Below, piece after piece: positions 10,727 through 21,653 of a stretch of 64,000 nt of DNA (the stretch's first letter is position 1; every line of letters starts with the position of its first letter). The notes under the pieces are model-generated. The model was not told the origin of the DNA and did not search any database. It saw only the letters and a program-made list of their open reading frames with translations. The stretch comes from Dissophora ornata. Taxonomy: Eukaryota > Mortierellomycota > Mortierellomycetes > Mortierellales > Mortierellaceae. Both the position numbers and the translations under genes were made by a program. The stretch spans positions 28,103 through 92,102 of the forward strand of contig MU616580.1 in NCBI GenBank assembly GCA_025201705.1, in the 5' to 3' direction.

Positions 10727-12325
10727 ATGTTCTCCGCTATTGCCAGCTCTGAGCAGCACCCGTCCTCTCACCTCTCGCTTCCTGAACAAACAAACCACGT
10801 GCTCTTCCTCGAGCCTCGCCACCAGCCAGACAACGTCGACATACAAAGTCTGCCAAGCTTGATGTCACCCAACCCTTCAATTAAAGACCTATCCGACTCT
10901 GCCGATGACGACGACGAAGAGATGGATGACTACGAGATCTTTGCGTCTCCAGATCTGCACCACAACGGCCAGCATTTTCAGATCCCTCATCCCGAGGACA
11001 AATCTATGCCTCTTCTCCAAGTATTGAGACCGTCGCGTCCTTCAACCGCAGAGAGTAGCCTCAACTTGCTTCCTCTGGAGCCATGCCAGCAACAGCAGCA
11101 ACAGCCATCAGCGCCATACACTGCACAATATCCAACCTACAACTTGGCGCCCGCTGTTGGTTTCGATAGTATATATGCGCAACTCCAATTCCAGCAGCAC
11201 CAACATGCTGCCCAGACCTTTCAACATCCGCAGCTTCAGATACAGCAACAACCCCCGGCGCAAAACCAGCAACATGGCTCTCAGTTCTTCCCGCAACACC
11301 TGCCCTTCTACTCTCCTTTCATTCCGCACATACCCACATGCTCTCAGTCCATCATAACGGCGCACCCCACCCCTTCTATTTCACCATATGGCTCTTGTGA
11401 ACCTGCCATGCAGGTCCAGGTGCATCATGGATCGACGTCGCCTCAATACTATCTTGCTTCGATGGAGCATCATCAACAGCCCCAGTTGCCCATGGGCCTG
11501 TCTTTCCAACGCCCCGCCCTTCAAAACACGGTGCCTTCGCTGGAACAGAGTATAGACATGCTGATGGCCTCACACGTGGATGGTAGTAGCAATGCTGTAG
11601 AACCGCTTCCTTTGTTGATGTCTTCCTCCGAGCCGTCGTTGGTCCAGTCGCCGACCATGTCCTGGATTTCAGTCTCACGCGAGACCTCGCCAGCTCTTGC
11701 ACCAGTCTCCGTTGTGAGCAAACGGTCTACTTTCCGGCCATTCAAGAAGCGATCGGGATCAAAGATTCCAAGGACAAAGCCTTCACGAGTGGCATCGCCT
11801 TCACGAGTAGCATTGCCTTTACAAGCATCAGGTGCTTCTGCAGCGGAAAGCAGGACTCCTTCAACCCTAGCACAATATGTGCCTTTGTCCACGTCCAACA
11901 ACAGAGATGCCAGCAAAATTAATAATCAAGTCTCTGACGAATCCTCCTCTTCGACCAGCGATGCCCCAGCCACGCGCAGGCGTCGTGTTCGCCAAGTCAA
12001 GATTAAGATCAAACCGACGTCATTTGTATGCGACGCCCCAGATTGTGGCAAGGTCTTTTCGAGAGCCTACAACCTAACGTCGCATATGAAGACCCATTCG
12101 GCCGAGCGACCCTTCCTGTGCGGATCATGTCCCCTGGCATTTGCGAGGCGTCATGACCGCGAACGACACGTGCGGCTGCACACCGGAGAGAAGCCATACA
12201 GCTGCGAGATCTGTGGCACTGGGTTCATGAGGAACGATGCGCTTCATCGCCACCTGCGGATTTGTGGACAGTCTTCTAAGGCGTTGATGGCTCTATTGCA
12301 TCAACAGCAACAAGAACATCACTAA
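10727..12325 (+). CDS. Three-finger C2H2 zinc-finger transcription factor, Crz1-like fingers
   Basis: Single-exon gene of 532 residues encoding a nuclear DNA-binding regulator. The C-terminal block, about residues 433-513, has three consecutive C2H2 fingers joined by canonical linkers. Finger 1 is FVCDAPDCGKVFSRAYNL, finger 2 follows ERPFLCGSCPLAF, and finger 3 follows the TGEKPYSC linker and ends HRHLRIC. The helix series (SRAYNLTSH, ARRHDRERH, MRNDALHRH) resembles calcineurin-responsive Crz1/PrzA factors. A basic stretch (TRRRRVRQVKIKIKP) just before finger 1 is a likely nuclear-localisation signal. The first 400 residues are low complexity: an acidic patch DDDDEEMDDYE at about 60-70, then Gln-, Pro- and Ser-rich segments typical of activation domains. 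I could not identify a convincing calcineurin-docking PxIxIT site, so the Crz1 role is only suggested by the fingers. Start chosen as the first ATG of the long frame. Confidence 0.87.
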   Translation: MFSAIASSEQHPSSHLSLPEQTNHVLFLEPRHQPDNVDIQSLPSLMSPNPSIKDLSDSADDDDEEMDDYEIFASPDLHHNGQHFQIPHPEDKSMPLLQVLRPSRPSTAESSLNLLPLEPCQQQQQQPSAPYTAQYPTYNLAPAVGFDSIYAQLQFQQHQHAAQTFQHPQLQIQQQPPAQNQQHGSQFFPQHLPFYSPFIPHIPTCSQSIITAHPTPSISPYGSCEPAMQVQVHHGSTSPQYYLASMEHHQQPQLPMGLSFQRPALQNTVPSLEQSIDMLMASHVDGSSNAVEPLPLLMSSSEPSLVQSPTMSWISVSRETSPALAPVSVVSKRSTFRPFKKRSGSKIPRTKPSRVASPSRVALPLQASGASAAESRTPSTLAQYVPLSTSNNRDASKINNQVSDESSSSTSDAPATRRRRVRQVKIKIKPTSFVCDAPDCGKVFSRAYNLTSHMKTHSAERPFLCGSCPLAFARRHDRERHVRLHTGEKPYSCEICGTGFMRNDALHRHLRICGQSSKALMALLHQQQQEHH

Positions 12326-12501
12326 CAGCGCCCCAGGCCCCTGGACGTGACCGATGACAAGAAATGAGACATCAGCCACACCGGGATACCTTTCCACTAG
12401 ACAGCTAATACTTCTCTTTCTATTTTCCTGCATTTGTTATTCATGTACTATATTGCACAGTTTTCTTTTTTTTTCTTGCCTCGCTCTCGATGGCATTGAG
12501 A

Positions 12502-12507
12502 AATAAA
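12502..12507 (+). terminator. AATAAA polyadenylation signal for the C2H2 gene
   Basis: Canonical AATAAA 177 nt after the stop codon of the C2H2 gene, in a T-rich context that begins near 12460. It fits a 3'-end formation signal; the cleavage site is not determined. Confidence 0.5.
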
Positions 12508-13574
12508 TACTTTCGAGAGTCCTCCACTTGTGATTTTTCGCTCGAGGGACAGGCCTTTGAAATCTCGCTGTGCCGATGCAATGTGTGTGTCTGATCCAAG
12601 CGTCTCAAAAGGAGAGTTTCACCTACCGCCTCCCGCCACGCGCGTCTCCATGGCTCGGAAATACCGTTGCATTGTAGAAGATTTTCTTTGATTCGCATTC
12701 CCTGACACGAAGCTGGATCGCATCATGAATTGATGTGGCTCGAGCATGCTCACAGCCTCTCTACTGTTATCGCAGTAGCGGCAGTTTTTCGTCAAGAGTA
12801 TCTCTTTCGAGAACATTTCTGAATGTGAATTGTGGTGGTATTCTTTCCTGTGCGGGAACGGATCCACAGCTTGATTTTTTTTTTTAGACTTTTCCTCCTT
12901 TTATTTATCCAGATCGCGGGTGTCCAGATGTGGATGTTGCTGCAGTTGGGGACAAGGCAGAGCCTCTGCATGGACAGCAGAACTGTGCGTGTCTGTCTCC
13001 CCACAGGACCCACTTTTTTTCGGCCACGAAGTCGATCGTGAACCTTCATCTGATTTGCTGCTGGCATCCCTTCGGATATTTCCGGCACCCGGATTTTTTT
13101 TTTCTGTGCAGAGATGTTGGCAGACAGTCGGCGAGTGTGGATTGTGCGATGGAATGGTTGCAGCAGCTCACTCTGTTCGCCGCGCCTCGTTTCCCTCCTT
13201 GTCCTTGTCTTGTCTTGCTGTCGCTCTGGACCTCATCGCTTGTCTCACTCCACATTGCCATCCTCATTCATTATTCCCATTCACTCTCTGTCCTGCAATC
13301 CAGACTCTTTCTAGCGCTTGAACCTCGACAACGCAGCTGTTCCAAAACGAAGTCCGCTCCGTGCTCTGCTCCCACTCTTCTCTCTCCACTCACCTCCTCG
13401 ACAAGCCCACAAACACCTGTTTTTCCTTTCTTGCTCAGCCGTACATTATAATATTCTTGCGCCGTCGCCCTTTTTGTCTGCTCATCCGTGTCTTGCCTCG
13501 TTCCACCAAAAGCGGATACTTGCCCGAGGATACCACACTCGGACCCACTCGGCTCCTTGCTGCTTTTCAATACA
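12508..13574. other. Promoter and leader region of the GATA-like gene
   Basis: No gene supported. The stretch has T-runs (12870, 13010, 13095) and, from about 13190 to 13560, strongly C/T-rich sequence typical of a fungal promoter and 5' leader. Several open frames here on both strands use non-ATG starts or lack domains and are treated as chance. Confidence 0.5.
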
Positions 13575-16500
13575 ATGCCTCCGCCACTGCCGCCAACCAC
13601 GGCATCCTCTCCTTCCCTCTCCAATATCCTGCAGCCTTCATCCGCCACCGCTGAACAGGAGCGATCCCGATCACCCGCCCCAACACCCGTCCCCAACCGC
13701 ACCATACCTGCAATCACATCTGTATCCAATGGTACCACAGGAATCGCGTCCCCGTCTCCCACTGCACCATCCACCTCCACCTCCACTCCCCCGCCCTCTC
13801 CGCCTCTATCAGCCTCTGCAGACGGCTACCCCTCCAAGCAGATGGTCTCTCCGAGGCCGAGCGAACACAAAGAGCACCCCTCCGGAGAGACGGAAAGAGG
13901 ACAAGGGCAGTTCAATGTGGCACAGGAGGTAGCAGAGACGACAAAGACAACAGCAGCACGGTCAGGTCCATTGTCACCTATCGGTAGCGACCAAAGGGAC
14001 GAGGCGAGACATGCCATCGTTGATCACCATGGTCGGCAATACCGCCAGCACCACCAGTCTCTCCATACTCCACATCATGTACATGCTTCGCAACAGAGGC
14101 AGTTGGCTGTTCGGAATGAGCAATCGTCCCCGCTTCGCGTGCAGCCACCGTCGCCTCCCTCTGGAATCGCTAATCTTACAGCAACAGCTGCGGCAGCTGC
14201 CGCTGCCGCATCATATACGTCGCAGGAGCTTGCGATTGCGTACTCCATGGTTACCTCTACTCAACAACAGCAGCAGGAGAAGCAGCAGCAAAGGCAGGGT
14301 CGGCCATTCAAACAAGGTAACGAGAGAGGAGAGAGTGATGGGGGGAGAAGGAGAAAGGCAACTTTGTTTATAGTTTTGTTCATCTTTGATTGTTGTGAAC
14401 ACAAGACAGGCAATTGTCGTGCATGTCCCAAGCATCAACCACGTTCAGAACTTGAGTCCCCAATTGACCTGAAGAAAACGGCTTCACCCCGCATTTTCCC
14501 TTGCTCCTTTTTTTTATTCGCGGTCGTTTTCCCACCCTGGATGTTCTATCACCTCGCCCTTTGCCCGTTTTCATCTTGTCGGTACAAGGTCGACATGACA
14601 AAAGGCATCCCGCAGTACACATACATAAAACCCCTTGTCATACAACTTGACTACACATGTGCATATGGTATTGGCCATGACTACCCCATAGAAGCGCTGC
14701 CGGTAGCGAGCGCCGGTGCCTCCTTGTTTCTCTGGATGCCATGTGTCTTTTTGTGTTTTGAGTTTGCCCTTGCCAGAGTCGTTGTCACCGGAGCACGTTT
14801 TTTTTCTTTTTCTTCTTTCCTGCGGAGAACGGATGTCAGCCCTTTTTTCTTCCTTCATCACCAACAGCCCAACCGTCCTTCCTTTCATTCCAACCGCTCT
14901 TTGTGTGAACTATCACTGCTGTGGCGCCCGCTCCCTGGCCTCCACTCCACACACACCCGTTTTCGTCGACATGGAGGTCAATTCTACAGAGGACCATCAG
15001 TCCTCTGATGCACTCCATGCTCATCCCGGTGGCTACCCTGCCTATGCTACTCACCACTCTGGTCCTACAACTGCCGCTGCCAATACCCAGTCAGAACACG
15101 GCCATGGCCGCTATCCAGCCTATAATGAACGACAACAACTGTCGCAGGAGCATCGACAGCACCAGTATCAACCGCATGAGCACCAGCAACCTTATTCTGA
15201 CAGAGATTCAAGGATACCGTCGCTGCAGGATCAACCTAATCGCCACTCACAATCGCATCACCCTGAACATGCGCAGCCAACAGGATCGCCACGCCACCCG
15301 CATCAGCATTCACACTTGCATGGCCACTCTTCTGCTCATACGTACAATCTGAGTAGAGGAGATCACAACCACGTGAATGGTGATTCCAGCAACAACGGCC
15401 CTCGCCATGTTGGGCAGGAAGATAAGGTGTACGATCGGGAGCGAGAACGATACGCCTACACAAGCGAGCAGGGCCGAGGCAGTGGCAGTGGCAGTGGCAG
15501 TGGCGAGGGCAATGAGACCAACAGTGCAGGCCAGAGTGGCCACCACACTAGGATACGTTCTGCACCGCATTCCTTGCACTCTTATCCTCCCGGCCATCCT
15601 TCCTCGTCTTCACGTTCTGCCACAGTATCACATCACCCTAATGCCCTCAATCGATACCCCTTCTCTATCCCTTCCATATCAGCCAAGTTGGATCAGCCTG
15701 CTTCTGAGGATGGAAACGACGCGCTGTCGTCGCTGTGGAAGGTAAAGAGTTTAACGTCTCTTTCGCAATTTGTGAAGGTTGATCATATGACCTCCTTTAT
15801 CTTTCCACGTTTCTCCGGCGCGCAGGAAATCCCCTCCGGCGACACCCTTGATTTGTCCCTGTGCTCAATGCTCGTCCCTCCTGATTACATAGAAAACAAC
15901 GCCGATCCAAGAACCCTACTTTCAGACGCGGCACACAATCGCTTCTCAGCACACGCTCTCGACACTTGGCGGAGGTACAGAAACCACCATCACGATTACT
16001 AGTGAAACACTACATCATTTTATTCCAGTGCTCTGCGTGCTAATTGCGATCCGACTTTTGTTCCCACGTCTAGTCCTATTCTCGCTGGATGAAGTGCCGC
16101 TTGAGTTCACACAGGACATGTATATTGCCATGAGAAATCGTATCTTTGAGTTGGAGGCGAAGTCGGTCAATTACTCGCCTTTTTCATATTCCCGAAAGCG
16201 ATCCATTGACCGGTCAGGTCTGGACGACTACCCTGACCGGTATGGATATGACATGGAGTCGGGCCACCATTCTAAGAGGCCTACCTACGCATACCCCCAG
16301 CGCCCATCTTCCCGGTCATATGGACCACCGGAAGGTGACCGGGCTTCTTCCCCAGTTCATAAATACTCATCCTCATATCCATCCTGGTATACCCCGGAGG
16401 TGTACACCAATGGATCACACCACCCCCCTCACCACAGAAAACACCCTTCTGAACAAGACAGGCCTTACTATGACCAGGATTCACGTCCTCCTTCTCGCCC

Positions 16501-18822
16501 CAGTTCCCCGCCACCTAGTCATAGTGCTATGCGCTCTGCCTTCAGCCCTCCGCCTGCAGGACCTTCGTCGGCTAAGCCATCTGGACCTCCAATCCAGCCT
16601 CGCCCACATGGTGCTCCACCACAGGAATCACGCCCACCCCACCATCCGGATGATAGATCTCCGCAGGGCCCACCCCATAATGGACCATATCCTCCGAGTA
16701 ACCATTTGCAGCCGCAACCTCCTCATTCTCATCATCAGTCCAACAATGGCCCACCGCCTTCTCATCACTCCCAACAGCCACGTATCTCTCAGCTCCCCTC
16801 ACACTCGCATACCCAGCCAACGCCTCATCATCAACCACCTCAACTCCAGCATCCATCACAGATCCAACATCACCAGCAGCCGCAAGGGCATGGATATACT
16901 CCGCAGTCCGCCACTCAGCAGCATCCCTCACAGCATTCAGTGCAGCCCAATGGTGCTACTACTGGAGCTTCCACCCAAAACATGTCTACAGAGACACGCC
17001 AATCTATACATCAGCAGCGACACAGAGCTCAGCAGCAGGCCCAGTCGGCTCATTCTAGATCATACCATCTTCACAAGCACATGAGAATGTTAGATCAGCA
17101 ACGGGCGGCACAGATAGCAGCTCAAGCCCAGCAGCAGACCCAAGCCCAGCAGCAACAGCAACAGCCGCAGCAGCAGACCCAGCCTCAAAAGCAACCACTT
17201 AGACCGATACAGAGGCATTACCAGCCTCACCAGCAAATGTATCCTGGTTATAATCAACCTATCCCTATTAAACCACACCCTCAGCCGCCATCACAGCAGC
17301 AGCAGATGGCCCTAAAACAACAACAACAGCAGCTGCAACAACAACAGTCACAGGCGCTGAGACCCAATTCCTTCCCACAACAGCAGCGGATGACCCAACA
17401 ACAGCAGATGCTGCAGCGATACCAACAACATCGTCAGCTGCAACAAAAGCAACAACAATTGCGACAGCTACAATACCTTCGCAATCGTCAAGTGACGTCG
17501 TATCCTACTCAAAGGAACACGCAAGGTGTTGCGGCATCTTCTGGATCACATTCTCCAACGCCGCCACGAGTCTTTGGATCTCAGGTAGATAGACCTATAA
17601 AAAAGACGACACGGCCTCTGGAGTGCTCGAATTGCATGGCCTTGGATTCATTAGCCTGGAGACCCAAGGCTGAGTCGCAGATTATAAACCCAGATGGACC
17701 GACACCTTCAGGAGGGACGTCTGCAGTAGCAGCAGCAACAGCGGCGGGAACCAAGATTTTGTGTCCTGCATGTACACAGTATCTCCAGGCACATGGCAAG
17801 CCGCGACCTGTACCACCATTTCGAACCAACTTCTTGAAAAAGATTCATACCCGGTTCAAGCGCGAGCTTCAGGAAGTTCGATTCCAAGGATGGCAGGATG
17901 CACAGGTGCTTGAAATAGAGGATCGCATGGTTGAAAGAGAATTCCAGATGGTGTTTAATGGACTGGACGAGGGCGATGCTTCTCAGATTCAGAGTCGACA
18001 TTCCTCTGCTTCGGGATCGCCAGCTCCCTCAGCCTCAACCGCAACTGTGATTGTGGAGACGTCTGCGCTTGCTACAGAGGAACCTGCCGAGGGCGCGTCC
18101 AGGGATGGCGCATCATCGGCAGCGGCGGCAAAGGATACAGAAACCATTGTGATCAAGATTGAGGATGATGATGATGATGAAATGCCTTTGAAAAAGGCTA
18201 AACCTGATAACGTGGAGGTGCGCACGTTCCAAAGCGAGGCGTCTGTCGGAGAGTTGTTTGGTCAGCGATGGAGAACCGAGCCCGTTGTTGGATATACACT
18301 GGTGCATTTCGGCGGATCTGACCGGACCCGTATGGTGCCTATGAACCCCACGGTCCCGTCTCTCAGTAAGCTACCATGTTAGTTATAGATGCTTGATGTC
18401 TTCCATGGCAAGGCGATTCAATTGCTAACATTAAGTTGTATTTATTTGTCCTCGCAGCTGTTACGTTCAACCGGTCTGCGGAAACGATAACGTTCGCATT
18501 CCGTGTCCTGGTCAATGGCTTGTGTTTGCTGTCCTCAGGAGGAGGCCCCCCTGCTCTGCATATGCCGGAGATGGCAGATGACGAGGAATCTGAGGAAGAG
18601 GAGGAGGAGGAGGAGGAGGTTGTGGTTGTGCCCGACAACGACAGGGACGATCCTCCACCTTTGCCTCCAGTAACGACTTCGACTGCGTCATCAACTGCGG
18701 AAGCAGCAAAAGACGATCTAGTGGCTACGAATTTTAACGATGCTACCGAAAAGACCTCAACTACAGCGACGGAGATAGATGTCGAGAGTGTATCTGCTAC
18801 TGCTGCCTCTGCGGAAAAATGA
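13575..18822 (+). CDS. GATA-like zinc-finger regulatory protein, Gln/His/Pro-rich, multi-exon
   Basis: Large putative nuclear regulator. Proposed exons: 13575-14316, 14990-15739, 15825-15974, an exon from about 16029-16115 to 18365, and 18458-18822. The first junction (AAG|GTAACG to CTACAG) closes in phase across a 673-nt intron, the second across about 85 nt, and the last at TCA|GTAAGC to CTCGCAG. The third junction does not close: 15974 leaves two bases, whereas every acceptor up to 16114 needs zero or one. This means an indel, an unusual splice, or two genes (alternative start ATG 16118). The fourth exon is packed with Q, H and P tracts, followed by a zinc site CSNC (codons 17624-17635) and CPAC (17762-17773) with surrounding W-R and HGKPRP as in GATA fingers. 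The tail carries acidic D/E runs (EDDDDDE; EEEEEEEEEVVVV). Target genes unknown. Confidence 0.66.
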
Positions 18823-19005
18823 ACCGGGGAGGACTGGTAAGAAACAAAGTTTCTAGAGTAGCAAGCTTCATTGTACCTAAACAGCACCGGCCTTTACATT
18901 TACTCTTCCCTTTTTGTTTCCACCTGCAATGTTGATTCTTTGTCAAAGTGTACTTTTAATCATAATGACTGCAACCACGTCTTGTTTTGTACTTTATCTC
19001 ACGCC

Positions 19006-19006
<1 letters not shown>

Positions 19007-19037
<31 letters not shown>
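19007..19037. repeat. Run of 31 A residues between convergent genes
   Basis: An uninterrupted A31 lies about 185 nt beyond the stop of the GATA-like gene and about 160 nt from the stop of the opposing ZNF706-like gene. It could serve poly(A)/terminator functions for either strand, or be a retrotransposition scar; no source element is visible next to it. Confidence 0.9.
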
Positions 19038-19039
<2 letters not shown>

Positions 19040-19195
19040 AGCCGGGAGAGCAAATGTCGTGGTTGAGTTATTTTATTGTGCTGGTCTAAAATGCGGATGT
19101 CCTCAATCATACGCCGTCCTTCAGCAAATGTATTTTTTTCAATGATCCCAACTCTTGGCGGATATTAGTGTGTTGTGAAAGCAAGTCTATTGGGA

Positions 19196-19850
19196 TCAGA
19201 CTTTGAAAGATGACTCTGGCGGAACAGGTTCCTTGGGATGTTTAGCTTCCATGTGCTGCACAATCAACTTGTAATTGGCGATCATGATCTAAGATGCACA
19301 GGGGGAAAAAATATTTCGGTTCAAATTCGTGGCAATATATTGTTCCATGAAAGGGTCCAGCAAGAAAATATAGCTTTGTTTTGCTTTACCATGCACTTGG
19401 GGCACTTGAACTTGTTGCCCTCGGTCATGGCCTTGAGCTGACTCTTGGGGGGAGCATTGGCGGCGGCACGCTTATCAGCGTTGGCTCTATAGGATGAGAG
19501 CATAGGAGGGTGAAAGCGTTTTTTTTTTTGGGTTGAGTTGGTGTCGTTGTATTGAGTCGTGAGGGGCCAGATATGGCATGATGTCCTCTCATTCCCCCTC
19601 TCGTAGTCCATCACTCCGTGTTCCTCCTTAGCAAAGGTGCATGTCTATGTGTCGCTACTCTTCCTGGGCAATGGTCCTTGTCCTCACCTAGCTTGTTGCT
19701 AGAGGGCCGAAAAATAGTAGTAGTTGTTAGGGTCAATCTTTACCTTGTGCCTTGCGATACACAACAGCAGCAAGCAGAATAAATCGCAACCATTCATGTT
19801 TCGGCAGAAAGCAGCAGAAATATCGGTACCTTTTGCAATCCGCGGGTCAT
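19196..19850 (-). CDS. ZNF706-like small zinc-finger protein (73 aa)
   Basis: Small basic protein with one C2H2-type finger, homologous to animal ZNF706, a 76-residue protein linked to translational and stem-cell control in animals; its role in fungi is undefined. Exons: 19850-19830 (MTRGLQK), an 11-nt exon 19698-19688, 19486-19390 and 19288-19196. Junction phases close throughout, giving 73 residues. The N-terminus MTRG matches the SERF/4F5-type start of this family, and the Lys/Ala-rich middle (NADKRAAANAPPKSQLKA) is as expected. The finger is KCPKC, then QHMEAKHPKEPVPPE, closely matching HFESKHPKTPLPPE of ZNF706. It is divergent from dCMP deaminase with about 230 bp between starts. The micro-exon is the least certain element; the rest is well supported. 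Confidence 0.82.
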
Positions 19851-20079
19851 GGCGAGCGAAACTCGAAATGAGAATTAAAAGTGACAGGGAAGGGTGATGG
19901 TGATGCAAAGAAAATACCACAAAGCAAACCAAAGGGGGGCTCCTCCATCCCGAAACAGTGGCTTGGACTCGATTCTCTCTATTACTCCGCCCGTTCGACG
20001 ACTAGGGCTGCAGCTTTGATCTGCATAAAGCACATCATCTTCAGCCTTACGACCGAAGAAGGATCAAGAGCACACAGAC
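19851..20079. promoter_or_regulatory. Shared divergent promoter, ZNF706-like gene and dCMP deaminase
   Basis: The 229 bp between the two ATGs must hold both promoters. No ACGCGT box or clear TATA box is seen. There are purine-rich runs near 19885-19935 and a C/T-rich segment near 19970-20000. A shared regulatory region is inferred from spacing only. Confidence 0.5.
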
Positions 20080-21478
20080 ATGTTTGTCGGAATCGTAGGA
20101 CCAACATGCAGTGGGAAGCATGAGACCATGAACATCCTTGCTTCCATATGCCAGTTCACGTGTCTGTACCTGAGACCCACCTCGCCTGGATTTTCTTCCA
20201 ACGGAAATATCACTGACATCAGTAATGGGAACGCCAACAGCAGCAAGCTCGAGTTCGATACAATCGAAGCCATGATGGGCCATGTCACGCTTAATTGGAT
20301 GGAGCACTTCGTAACCTGCGATGTCCAAACCATCCGAGGAATCTCTATCCTGCGCAAAAGACCGTTCTTCTTGCTGTTGTCTGTTGAATGCTCGACAATG
20401 GTCCGATACCGTCGATGTGTATCTCGGTAAGGCAGCAAAAAGGGAAGGGAAAGCAAAAGAGGAACTGGATGATTTCTCAAACAGGACTTTCGACCTGACG
20501 ACAATTTTTCGTTTCCACCTCGTAGGTGTAAAGGTCAGGGTCTTGCATCTCCAACATTGGAGGAGTTTGTGGAGATGACAGACGCCTCGCTCTATACCAT
20601 GCCGTCAATATCTTCCGCTGTAGTGACTCCTGTAATGTCACAATCAACATTCCCTGCGCCATCGAACGGATTTGAACAGAGCCAGGATCAATATGGATCG
20701 ACAGCCTCCGAAGCCCCACTATCGCCGCCCGACCAGGATCTATCGCCGTCACCGTCATCATCAGGCATTCTTCACTTCAATTATGCGCCTTACAAACTCC
20801 TCTCAATGTCCGATCTCTCGATCCTCAACAATCACCCTACTCGTGACTATCTACAACGAGATATTGAAGCCTTGGACATCACCAACCCAGACCTTCTGCG
20901 GCCGTCTTGGGACTCTTATTTCATGTACCTGGCGAATCTGGCAGCAAGGCGATCAAACTGCATGAAACGAAGAGTTGGGTGTGTCCTGGTTCGAGAGAAG
21001 AGGGTGATTGCGACGGGTTACAATGGGACGCCGAAGAACCTTACGAATTGTAATGATGGTGGGTGTTCGAGGTGTAACCAGGCGACACCTTGTGGACGTG
21101 GGTTGGATAGGTGTTTATGTATGCACGCAGAAGAGAACGCGTTGCTGGAGGCAGGGCGGGAAAGAGTAGGGACTGGGAGCACGATATATTGCAACACCTG
21201 TCCATGTCTAGGTAAGGAAAGAAGTGATCACGAAGACGCATGAGATCAAACGTCTTTTGTAAGACAAAAAAATGATAATCTCCTAAACTCTGGCTATTCT
21301 GCTGTTACGAAACTATGTAGGATGTGCAATCAAGATTGTGCAGGTGGGCGTGAGCCAGGTGGTGTACTCGGAGTCCTATGGGATGGATGATTTGACTGCA
21401 GAAGTGTTCCGAAAAGCAGGCGTCGAACTTCGACAGCATGCAACCCCTAGTATCAAGTTGGACCAATCGAACCCATAG
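20080..21478 (+). CDS. DCD1: Deoxycytidylate (dCMP) deaminase
   Basis: Converts dCMP to dUMP, feeding thymidylate synthesis. Exons 20080-20426, 20526-21211 and 21321-21478 join in phase (TCTCG|GTAAGG to CTCGTAG; CTAG|GTAAGG to TATGTAG), giving 396 residues. The catalytic cytidine-deaminase domain occupies the C-terminal half. The zinc and proton-shuttle motif is CMHAEENALLEAG (H-A-E) and the second zinc site is NTCPCLGCAIKIVQVG (C-x-x-C). The substrate-binding segment RSNCMKRRVGCVLVREKRV with TGYNGTPKNLTNC is very like yeast Dcd1. The N-terminal 115 residues begin MFVGIVGPTCSGKHE, a P-loop-like segment as found in fungal dCMP deaminases, where it may have a regulatory role. Length exceeds yeast Dcd1 (312) because of a Ser/Pro-rich linker at about residues 140-210. 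Start: first ATG, matching the conserved N-terminus. Confidence 0.95.
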
Positions 21479-21653
21479 ACTGATTGTAGAGTAGATCGCA
21501 AAGCAAACAAACCATTGGTCATTACTGGTTCCATGTCGTACTTAAGGGTGAAGTTCGATCCAGTGGTCTCTTCCCACGTCACTTCGCCGATGTAAAAGGC
21601 AGGCCAGGCCATCGCATTTTGTTCCTCAACTACACATCATCATCCTAACAACC

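Noticed and set aside
13488..13574. Upstream extension of the GATA-like gene from a GTG
   Set aside because: No ATG in this extension; the first ATG at 13575 is a better start.
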